A stretch of 5,372 nt of DNA from an uncultured Burkholderiales bacterium (GTDB taxonomy: Bacteria > Pseudomonadota > Gammaproteobacteria > Burkholderiales > Burkholderiaceae_C), in the NCBI GenBank assembly GCA_903871865.1, contig CAIQIL010000040.1, forward strand, positions 1-5,372, given 5' to 3'. Position 1 is the first letter of the stretch; every line of letters begins with the position of its first letter. Positions 1-4,656 of this stretch are shown piece after piece. Below the pieces are notes generated by a model, which saw only the letters and a program-made list of their open reading frames with translations, was not told where the DNA came from and made no database searches. Position numbers and translations under genes: made by a program.

Positions 1-445
1 CGGGGACGTTGACGATGTTGTACTTGGCGTAGAACTCGCGCATCAGCTTGAGGCCATTGCCTTCGTACATCCACGCGCTCAACTGGCGGGAGTTCAGCCC
101 GAAGGGAATGGCGCAACCGATGGCAAAGGTTTCGTCCTTGCCGACAAAGTAATAGGGCGCCGTGTGGGCCATCTCGACGGTGCCGTTTTGCACGCCATCC
201 ACCACGCCGAAGGCAGGCATCAGCTCGCCGCCGGCATGCACCGAGATCTGGAACTTGCCGCCCGACATCTCGCCGACCTTCTTGGCGAAGACGTCGGCCG
301 CGCCGAAGATGGTGTCCAGCGACTTGGGGAAGCTGGAGGCCAGGCGCCAGCGCAATTGCGTTTGCGCGTGGACGACGGCGGGGGCGGCACCTGCGGCCAG
401 CACGCCGGCGAGGCCGGCATGGTTGATGAAGGCACGACGTTGCAT
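1..445 (-). CDS. TRAP transporter solute-binding protein, TakP/DctP-like (3' part missing)
   Basis: This is the N-terminal 148 residues of a periplasmic binding protein that would capture an organic acid and pass it to TRAP membrane subunits. The start ATG reads on the minus strand from 445 and has a GAGGAG ribosome binding site at 460-455, nine bases upstream. The protein begins MQRRAFINHAGLAGVLAAGA, a twin-arginine-type leader (R3-R4, then F6-I7) with an Ala-rich core and probable cleavage after V25-H26-A27. The mature part has WRLASSFPKSLDTIFG, GGKFQIS, a GELMPAF stretch and EMAHTAPYYFVGKD. From memory these closely match Rhodobacter TakP, an alpha-keto acid binder of the DctP family. Family members are about 360 residues, so some 60% lies beyond the window edge. 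The substrate cannot be read from this part; 2-oxo acids or lactate are the best guesses. The membrane subunits are not in view. It follows pmbA on the same strand across a 132-bp gap and probably has its own promoter. Confidence 0.9.
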   Translation of the reverse strand, partial: MQRRAFINHAGLAGVLAAGAAPAVVHAQTQLRWRLASSFPKSLDTIFGAADVFAKKVGEMSGGKFQISVHAGGELMPAFGVVDGVQNGTVEMAHTAPYYFVGKDETFAIGCAIPFGLNSRQLSAWMYEGNGLKLMREFYAKYNIVNVP

Positions 446-454
446 GGCGGGGGT

Positions 455-460
455 CTCCTC
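455..460 (-). promoter_or_regulatory. Ribosome binding site of the TRAP binding protein
   Basis: The minus strand reads GAGGAG here, a strong Shine-Dalgarno match, nine bases before the ATG at 445. It fixes the start of the binding-protein gene. Confidence 0.8.
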
Positions 461-478
461 GGGTTGTGACTCCCGAAA

Positions 479-505
479 ATTCTAGGAGCGCCGTGCGCTT
501 GTCAG
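479..505 (-). promoter_or_regulatory. Candidate sigma70 promoter for the TRAP binding protein
   Basis: On the minus strand a -35-like CTGACA (505-500, five of six consensus bases) is followed after 15 bases by a -10-like TAGAAT (484-479, five of six). The expected transcript start is near 472, giving a leader of about 27 bases that contains the GAGGAG site. The hexamers are good, but the spacer is shorter than the usual 16-18 bases, which lowers confidence. A small inverted repeat (495-508) overlaps the -35 element. Confidence 0.4.
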
Positions 506-508
506 CGC
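495..508. repeat. Inverted repeat over the -35 element, possible operator
   Basis: GCGCT (495-499) and AGCGC (504-508) are perfect inverted copies separated by TGTC. The repeat covers the candidate -35 hexamer of the TRAP binding-protein promoter, where a repressor could act. At five base pairs per arm in GC-rich DNA, chance is a real alternative. Confidence 0.25.
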
Positions 509-543
509 CCCATCTCGGCAGGGCTTACCCGCGGGTGTGGCGT

Positions 544-575
544 GGCCGAGGCACCGATGCGGTGCGGGTTCGGCC
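544..575 (-). terminator. Compound hairpin just after pmbA, terminator-like but without a U-tract
   Basis: On the minus strand, two bases after the pmbA stop codon, GGCCGA (575-570) pairs with TCGGCC (549-544). Inside this outer stem, GCACCG (565-560) pairs with CGGTGC (556-551) around a CAT loop. The halves are separated by an ACCC bulge on one side and a single base on the other. All 12 base pairs are Watson-Crick. No T-run follows, so it is not a classical intrinsic terminator. It may protect the pmbA mRNA 3' end or work with Rho. Confidence 0.45.
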
Positions 576-577
576 GA

Positions 578-2002
578 TCAGCTGCCTTGGCCAGCAATTT
601 TCATCTTCTCGATGAGCACCGAGCCGATGGTCTTGCTGCCGTAGGTGTAAGCGTCGGCGCCCACGGCCACGATCTGCTGGAACATCTCGCCGAGGTGGCC
701 GGCGATGGTGATTTCCTGCACTGGGTACTGGATGACACCGTTTTCGACCCAGTAGCCGGCCGCGCCGCGGGAGTAGTCGCCCGTGACGTAGTTGACGCCC
801 TGGCCCATGAGCTCGGTCACGAACAAGCCGGTGCCCAGCTTTTTGAGCATGGCCTTGAGGTTGTCTTTCTTGTCGGTTTTCTTGTGCGTCAGCACCAGGT
901 TCTGCGAGCCGCCAGCGTGGCCGGTGGTCTTCAGGCCCAGCTTGCGCGCCGAGTAGCTGGACAGGAAATAGGTCTGCACCACGCCGTTCTTGACGATCTT
1001 GCGCTTGCGCGTCAGCACGCCTTCGTCGTCGAAGGGGGCGCTGCCCTTGCCCTTGAGGATGTGCGGGTCTTCGGCGATGTCGATGTGCTTGGGGAAAATG
1101 GGCTGGCCCAGGCTGTCGAGCAGGAAGGTCGCGCGGCGGTACAGCGCACCGCCACTGGTGGCTTGCACGTAAGCACCCAGCAGGCCAGCGGCCAGGGTGT
1201 TTTCGAACAGCACCGGCGCTTCGCAGGTGGGGATGCGGCGGGCTTTCAGGCGGGCCAGCGCGCGTTCGGCCGCGTAGCGACCCACGACCTCGGCCTTGGC
1301 CATGTCGCGGGCATCGCGCTCGGAGGTGTACCAGAAGTCACGCTGCATGTCGCGGCCACGACCCGCGATCGGGGAGACCGACAGCGAGTGGCGCGAGCTG
1401 GCATAGCCGCCCTGGAAGCCACGGCTGTTGGCCGCCCAGAAGTGCGATTGCTGGGCCGACACGCCAGCGCCTTCGGAGTTGGTGATGCGCGCATCCACGC
1501 CCATGGCCGCGTCTTCGCAGCGGCGGGCGATCTCGGCAGCGCCTTCGGCATCGATGGCCCAGGGATGGAAGAGGTCGAGGTCGCGGCGGGCGGCCTTGCC
1601 CAGGGCGAGGTCGTCGGCATCGGGCAGGCCGGCGGCGGGGTCCTCGGCCGTGTGGCGGGCGATGTCGTAGGCAGCCTGCACGGTGCGCTGCAGCGCCTCG
1701 CGGGAGAAGTCCGAGGTGGTTGCGTTGCCGCGGCGCTGGCCCAGGTACACGGTGATGCCCACCGTTTTGTCGCGGTTGCGCTCGACGTTTTCCAGCTTGC
1801 CTTTGCGCACCGACACCGACAGGCCCGCGCCTTCGGAGACCTCGGCAGACGCGTCGGACGCACCGAGTTTGCGGGCCATGCCCAGCGTGTCGTTGACGAT
1901 TTGCTGGAACTGTTCGCGGCTGTAGGCAAAGCCGGTCGAGGGCGCTGCGTGGGTGGCGTTCGCGGCTTGGACTGCTTTGTTGGCTGCTTTGGTCTTGGGC
2001 AT
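578..2002 (-). CDS. pmbA: PmbA/TldE, TldD-PmbA metalloprotease complex subunit
   Basis: PmbA (TldE) is the partner of TldD in a cytoplasmic heterodimeric protease. In E. coli the pair finishes microcin B17 leader removal and degrades the antitoxin CcdA. The protein is 474 residues, against about 450 in E. coli. Conserved blocks in order are a GITVYLGQRRGNATTSD segment near residue 85, DLDLFHPW near 140, RHSLSVSPIAG near 205, ATFLLDSLGQPIFP near 290, SSYSARKLGLKTTGHAGG near 345, ELMGQGVN (397-404), TGDYSRGAAG (407-416) and a C-terminal MKIAGQ. No HExxxH zinc motif is visible, as expected for the PmbA member, whose active site is supplied by TldD. No tldD gene is in the window. The first 25 or so residues are Ala/Lys/Thr-rich and look like an unstructured extension. 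I chose the ATG at 2002 because no other in-frame start lies between the upstream gene and the conserved core, although it has no clear ribosome binding site. darP is divergent, 74 bp away. Confidence 0.95.
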   Translation of the reverse strand: MPKTKAANKAVQAANATHAAPSTGFAYSREQFQQIVNDTLGMARKLGASDASAEVSEGAGLSVSVRKGKLENVERNRDKTVGITVYLGQRRGNATTSDFSREALQRTVQAAYDIARHTAEDPAAGLPDADDLALGKAARRDLDLFHPWAIDAEGAAEIARRCEDAAMGVDARITNSEGAGVSAQQSHFWAANSRGFQGGYASSRHSLSVSPIAGRGRDMQRDFWYTSERDARDMAKAEVVGRYAAERALARLKARRIPTCEAPVLFENTLAAGLLGAYVQATSGGALYRRATFLLDSLGQPIFPKHIDIAEDPHILKGKGSAPFDDEGVLTRKRKIVKNGVVQTYFLSSYSARKLGLKTTGHAGGSQNLVLTHKKTDKKDNLKAMLKKLGTGLFVTELMGQGVNYVTGDYSRGAAGYWVENGVIQYPVQEITIAGHLGEMFQQIVAVGADAYTYGSKTIGSVLIEKMKIAGQGS

Positions 2003-2037
2003 GTGTGCTGATGGAATAGCGGCTGGATGGCGGACAT

Positions 2038-2067
2038 CGACCCGCGAGCGCGGGCCACCCGTATCAT
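2038..2067 (+). promoter_or_regulatory. Candidate darP-mogA promoter
   Basis: A -35-like TCGACC (2038-2043, four of six) and a -10-like TATCAT (2062-2067, five of six) are 18 bases apart. A start about seven bases past the -10 would fall near 2074, only two or three bases before the darP ATG at 2077. That implies a leaderless or nearly leaderless mRNA, which fits the absence of any Shine-Dalgarno sequence. Confidence 0.4.
2041..2054. repeat. GC-rich inverted repeat in the pmbA-darP gap
   Basis: CCCGCG (2041-2046) and CGCGGG (2049-2054) are perfect inverted copies around AG. The repeat lies between the proposed -35 and -10 of darP, and within the untranslated leader of pmbA if the proposed pmbA promoter is right. 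It could be an operator or an mRNA hairpin. The composition makes chance plausible. Confidence 0.3.
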
Positions 2068-2091
2068 AGCGATGACATGAATCCGAACCAA
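2063..2091 (-). promoter_or_regulatory. Candidate pmbA promoter sharing the darP -10 region
   Basis: The minus strand carries TATGAT (2068-2063, five of six to the -10 consensus), overlapping the plus-strand TATCAT by five bases. Seventeen bases upstream is TTGGTT (2091-2086), which keeps only the TTG of a -35 and lies inside the first codons of darP. The predicted pmbA leader is about 54 bases. The -35 is weak, so this rests mainly on the -10 and spacing. Confidence 0.33.
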
Positions 2092-2694
2092 TTTGACACA
2101 GACGACGCCGACGAAGACTTCGGCGGCTCCGCAGGCGGCTACAGCCGTCCCAGCAAAAGTGCGCTCAAGCGCGAAAGCCACGAGCTGCAAGCCCTGGGCA
2201 AACAGCTGCTGGAGATGCCCGACAACCGCCTGGACGACATCGGCATGCCCGAGCGCCTGCGCGACGCCCTGGACGCCTACAAGAAGACCAAGTCCTTCGA
2301 AGGCAAGCGCCGCCAGCTGCAATTCATCGGCAAGGTGATGCGCGAGGTGGACGCCGAGCCCCTGCGTGAAGCGGCGGCCCAGTTCCAGATGGGCCATGCC
2401 CGCAATGCGCTGGCGCTGCACCAGGCCGAGCGCTGGCGCGTGGAGTTGCTGTCCGACGACAAGGACGTGCTGACCCGCTGGGCCCAAGCGTTCCCCGGCG
2501 CCGACCTGCAGCAACTGCGTGCCCTGGTGCGCAGCGCCCGCAAGGACGCGGCCGAGGTGCCTGAAAAGCGCAGCGGCCGGGCCTACCGCGAGCTGTTCCA
2601 GTACATCAAGCAGGCCATGGAGGCGCACGAGGCCCAGGCGGGCGACGACGATGCGCCGGCCTCTGGAGGCGAGCACAGCGGGGACGGCGCGTGA
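2077..2694 (+). CDS. darP: DarP/YjgA (DUF615), 50S ribosomal subunit maturation factor
   Basis: DarP is a small helical protein that associates with late 50S precursors and promotes maturation of the peptidyl transferase region of 23S rRNA. The protein is 205 residues, against 183 in E. coli YjgA. Recognisable blocks are an acidic N-terminus (residues 7-15), SKSALKRESHELQALGKQLL near 26-45, a KSFEGKRRQLQFIGKVMRE helix near 72-90 that parallels E. coli MEGRRRQLQLIGK, PGADLQQLRALVRSARKD near 142-160, and RAYRELFQYIKQ near 170-180. The C-terminal 25 residues are low-complexity (Asp, Ala, Gly) and probably disordered. The ATG at 2077 is the only sensible start, and no ribosome binding site precedes it. 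It is divergent from pmbA, as yjgA and pmbA are in E. coli. Its stop overlaps the GTG start of mogA by four bases, so the two genes are surely co-transcribed. Confidence 0.93.
   Translation: MNPNQFDTDDADEDFGGSAGGYSRPSKSALKRESHELQALGKQLLEMPDNRLDDIGMPERLRDALDAYKKTKSFEGKRRQLQFIGKVMREVDAEPLREAAAQFQMGHARNALALHQAERWRVELLSDDKDVLTRWAQAFPGADLQQLRALVRSARKDAAEVPEKRSGRAYRELFQYIKQAMEAHEAQAGDDDAPASGGEHSGDGA
2680..2694 (+). promoter_or_regulatory. Ribosome binding site and stop-start overlap coupling darP to mogA
   Basis: GGGGA (2680-2684) inside the end of darP precedes the GTG start of mogA at 2691 by six bases. The darP stop TGA (2692-2694) is embedded in GTGA. This is a typical translational coupling junction and supports GTG as the start. 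Confidence 0.6.
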
Positions 2695-3344
2695 GCACGC
2701 CGAACAGCGTTCCCATCGGTGCTCCCGTTCATGCGCACACCGGCACCCACGTGGCGCTGGACCCTGTCCGCATCGGTGTGGTGTCCATCAGCGACCGCGC
2801 CAGCACGGGCGTCTACGAAGACAAGGGCCTGCCGGCGCTGCAAGACTGGCTGGGCCGCGCCGTGCGCAACCCCATCACCTGGGTGCCACGCCTCATCGCC
2901 GACGAACGCGCCCTGATCGCCCAGACCCTGCGCGAGCTGGTCGATGCCGAGGCCTGCGACCTCGTGCTGACCACCGGCGGCACCGGCCCCGCGCCGCGCG
3001 ACGTCACGCCCGAAGCCACGCTGGACGTGGCCGACAAGGAGATGCCGGGTTTTGGCGAGCAGATGCGCCAGATCAGCCTGCGCTTCGTGCCCACGGCCAT
3101 TTTGTCGCGGCAGACGGCCGTGATCCGGGGCAGGGCGCTCATCCTCAACCTGCCGGGGCAGCCCAAATCCATTGCCGAAACGCTGGAAGGCCTGCGCGAC
3201 GCCGAGGGCAAGTCGGTGGTGCCGGGCATTTTTGCCGCGGTGCCGTACTGCATCGACCTCATCGGCGGCCCGTACATCGAGGCGGTGTCCGAGGTGTGCG
3301 CGGCCTTCCGGCCGAAGTCGGCGCAACGCCCACCACAGGCTTGA
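2691..3344 (+). CDS. mogA: Molybdopterin adenylyltransferase MogA
   Basis: MogA adenylylates molybdopterin with ATP, the step before MoeA inserts molybdate to make molybdenum cofactor, in the cytoplasm. The conserved core starts at residue 27 with RIGVVSISDRASTGVYEDKG. TTGGTGPAPRDVTPEA follows at 94-109, then EMPGFGEQMRQISLRFVPTA and ALILNLPGQPKSI. It ends with IFAAVPYCIDLIGGPY and AAFRPKSA. By alignment from memory, D71 and D104 correspond to the functional Asp49 and Asp82 of E. coli MogA. Length is 217 residues against 195, the difference being mostly an N-terminal extension of about 22 residues with H14, H16 and H20. I chose the GTG at 2691: it overlaps the darP stop as GTGA and has GGGGA at 2680-2684, six bases upstream. 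An in-frame GTG at 2751 would remove the extension but lacks a ribosome binding site. No other molybdenum cofactor gene is in the window. Confidence 0.94.
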   Translation: MSTPNSVPIGAPVHAHTGTHVALDPVRIGVVSISDRASTGVYEDKGLPALQDWLGRAVRNPITWVPRLIADERALIAQTLRELVDAEACDLVLTTGGTGPAPRDVTPEATLDVADKEMPGFGEQMRQISLRFVPTAILSRQTAVIRGRALILNLPGQPKSIAETLEGLRDAEGKSVVPGIFAAVPYCIDLIGGPYIEAVSEVCAAFRPKSAQRPPQA

Positions 3345-3350
3345 CAGGGG

Positions 3351-3376
3351 CTGACGCGACCCGCTGGCTGCGTCAG
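3351..3376 (+). terminator. Hairpin just after mogA, possible terminator without a U-tract
   Basis: CTGACGC (3351-3357) and GCGTCAG (3370-3376) form a perfect 7-bp stem with a 12-base loop, six bases after the mogA stop. No T-run follows, so it could be a Rho-assisted terminator or an mRNA end stabiliser. Its position between two apparently unrelated gene groups supports a boundary role. Confidence 0.4.
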
Positions 3377-3402
3377 GTCATCCGTGCAACGAATGGGTGC
3401 GG

Positions 3403-3425
3403 ATTCAAACAATTCATTTGATTCA
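3403..3425. repeat. ATTCA direct repeats at 9-bp period with an overlapping inverted repeat
   Basis: ATTCA starts at 3403, 3412 and 3421, exactly nine bases apart, and a fourth copy starts at 3453. Overlapping these, ATTCAAA (3403-3409) and TTTGATT (3417-3423) form an imperfect inverted repeat with seven-base arms (six of seven pairing) and a seven-base spacer. The patch is AT-rich in an otherwise GC-rich window and covers the -35 of the proposed promoter, so it is a reasonable regulator-binding site. The regulator is unknown. Confidence 0.4.
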
Positions 3426-3446
3426 TCACTGCCGGCTTCCTACACT
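3418..3446 (+). promoter_or_regulatory. Candidate sigma70 promoter of the phosphotransferase-SDR operon
   Basis: TTGATT (3418-3423, four of six) and TACACT (3441-3446, four of six) are separated by an ideal 17 bases. The expected transcript start is near 3453, giving a leader of about 73 bases to the ATG at 3526. The adjacent ATTCA repeats overlap the -35, which would suit repression. Confidence 0.42.
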
Positions 3447-3510
3447 GCTTCGATTCACACATTGACCGTGTTTTGTCGGCGCACCCGCGTGCCCGATGGG
3501 GGCGGTCGCC

Positions 3511-3516
3511 GAGGAG
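3511..3516 (+). promoter_or_regulatory. Ribosome binding site deciding the phosphotransferase start
   Basis: GAGGAG lies nine bases before the ATG at 3526. An in-frame ATG at 3496 would place this site inside the coding region and has only weak upstream pairing, so 3526 is preferred. Confidence 0.8.
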
Positions 3517-3525
3517 ACGCAGCGA

Positions 3526-4611
3526 ATGAGCGACAGCAGCAACAACACCCTGGTGGACCAGGCCGGGCAAGTCCGTGCCGGTGAAGAAGTGGACGTGGCC
3601 AAGGTCACGGCCTACCTGCAATCCAAGGGCCTCACCCTGGAAGGCACGCCCGAACTGCAACAGTTCCCTGGCGGCGCCTCCAACCTGACCTACCTGCTGC
3701 GTTACGCCAACGTCGACCTGATCCTGCGCCGCCCACCGTTCGGCCACATCGCCAAGTCGGCCCACGACGTGGTGCGCGAGGCGGTCATCATGCAAAAGCT
3801 CAAGCCGGTCTACCCGCAGGTGCCGGTCATCCACGCCATCTGCGAGGACGCCGAAGTCATTGGCGCACCGTTCTACGTGATGGAGCGCCTGGTCGGCAAC
3901 ATCCCGCGCCAGAACCTGTCGCCTGAACTGGGCCTGGACGAGGCCAAGACGCGCCAGCTCTGCCTGAACGTGCTGGACGCGCTCATCCAGCTGCACCAAC
4001 TGGACCCGACCAAAGCCGGCCTGGACACCCTGGGCAAGGGCGAGGGCTATGTGGCGCGCCAGGTCGAGGGTTGGACCAAACGCTTCCGCGCCGCCCGCAC
4101 CGACGACGTGGGCGATTTCGAAGCCGTCATGGCCTGGCTGGCCGCGAAGCAGCCCCAGCAGGAAGTGGCCATCCGCCTCATCCACAACGATTTCCGCTTC
4201 GACAACGTCGTGCTGGACGTGAACGACCCGCTGAAGATCATCGGCGTGCTGGACTGGGAAATGGCCACGCTGGGCGACCCGTTGATGGACCTGGGCAGCG
4301 CCCTGGCTTATTGGGTGCAGGCCGACGACGACCCGTTCATGAAGGGCTCGCGCCGCCAGCCCACCAACGCGCCGGGCATGCTGACCCGCGACGAGGTGGT
4401 GCGCTACTACGCCGAGAAGACCGGCTTCAGCGTGGCCAATTTCGACTTCTACACGGTGTATGGCCTGTTCCGCCTGGCCGGCATCGCGCAGCAGATCTAC
4501 AAGCGCTTCAAGGAAGGCAACGCACGCAACCCGGCCTTCGCGCAGTTCGGCCCGTTTGCTTGCTACCTGGAGCAGCGCTGCCTGGGCATCATCGCCCAAT
4601 CCAGCCTGTGA
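3526..4611 (+). CDS. Phosphotransferase of the ACAD10/ACAD11 N-terminal domain type (APH-like kinase)
   Basis: This 361-residue protein has the aminoglycoside-phosphotransferase/choline-kinase fold signatures. G49-G50-A51-S52-N53 precedes a beta strand as the nucleotide loop. ILRRPP (R68, R69) sits where the ATP-contacting Lys is usually found. VREAVIM supplies E85. HNDFRFDN (H220, D222, N227) is the catalytic Brenner motif, and DWE (D243) the metal-binding motif. The LRRPPFGH and DWEMATLGDPLMDLG stretches mark the subfamily related to the kinase domain of human ACAD10/11. Those domains phosphorylate 4-hydroxyacyl-CoAs before an acyl-CoA dehydrogenase-like domain removes phosphate; LvaA in Pseudomonas putida levulinate catabolism does the same as a separate protein. 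That substrate class is therefore the best inference, not proven here. True aminoglycoside resistance is unlikely. It probably acts in the cytoplasm. An SDR gene follows after 45 bp on the same strand. The start is set by GAGGAG at 3511-3516. Confidence 0.88.
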   Translation: MSDSSNNTLVDQAGQVRAGEEVDVAKVTAYLQSKGLTLEGTPELQQFPGGASNLTYLLRYANVDLILRRPPFGHIAKSAHDVVREAVIMQKLKPVYPQVPVIHAICEDAEVIGAPFYVMERLVGNIPRQNLSPELGLDEAKTRQLCLNVLDALIQLHQLDPTKAGLDTLGKGEGYVARQVEGWTKRFRAARTDDVGDFEAVMAWLAAKQPQQEVAIRLIHNDFRFDNVVLDVNDPLKIIGVLDWEMATLGDPLMDLGSALAYWVQADDDPFMKGSRRQPTNAPGMLTRDEVVRYYAEKTGFSVANFDFYTVYGLFRLAGIAQQIYKRFKEGNARNPAFAQFGPFACYLEQRCLGIIAQSSL

Positions 4612-4630
4612 CCTGGACGCTGAGCTCGCC

Positions 4631-4651
4631 CTGAACCCTCTGAACCTCTGA
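4631..4651 (+). repeat. Short CTGA repeats in the kinase-SDR gap
   Basis: CTGAACC occurs at 4631-4637 and again at 4640-4646, with a further CTGA at 4648-4651. The 45-bp gap between the two genes otherwise holds nothing recognisable, and no clear ribosome binding site precedes the ATG at 4657. The repeats give three closely spaced TGA triplets. They may be a slippage remnant; function is unknown. Confidence 0.35.
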
Positions 4652-4656
4652 TCGCC

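Noticed and set aside
527..536. Ten-base palindrome ACCCGCGGGT.
   Set aside because: It has no spacer, no partner copy and no placement relative to a promoter. Short GC palindromes are expected by chance at this composition.
542..2011. Long plus-strand open frame (489 codons) opposite pmbA.
   Set aside because: It is antisense to a clearly conserved pmbA. Its translation is Ala/Gly/Val/His-rich with no recognisable domain, as expected from GC-rich third positions read backwards.
1246..2676. Minus-strand open frame (476 codons) crossing the pmbA-darP gap.
   Set aside because: It runs out of frame through the start of pmbA and antisense through darP. It is Arg/Pro/Ser/Ala-rich and has no homology signature.
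2519..3421. Plus-strand open frame (300 codons) over the end of darP and all of mogA.
   Set aside because: It is out of frame with two conserved genes, and its product is Arg/Pro/Ala/Gly-rich nonsense.
3462..3467. TTGACC as a -35 element closer to the phosphotransferase.
   Set aside because: No acceptable -10 lies 15-19 bases downstream; the sequence there is GC-rich.
3496..3525. Upstream ATG at 3496 extending the phosphotransferase by ten residues.
   Set aside because: The strong GAGGAG at 3511-3516 would then be inside the coding region, and it is correctly spaced for the ATG at 3526.
3526..4611. Aminoglycoside resistance gene.
   Set aside because: The fold is shared, but the LRRPP and DWEMATLGDP features and the SDR neighbour fit the ACAD10/11-type metabolic kinases better.
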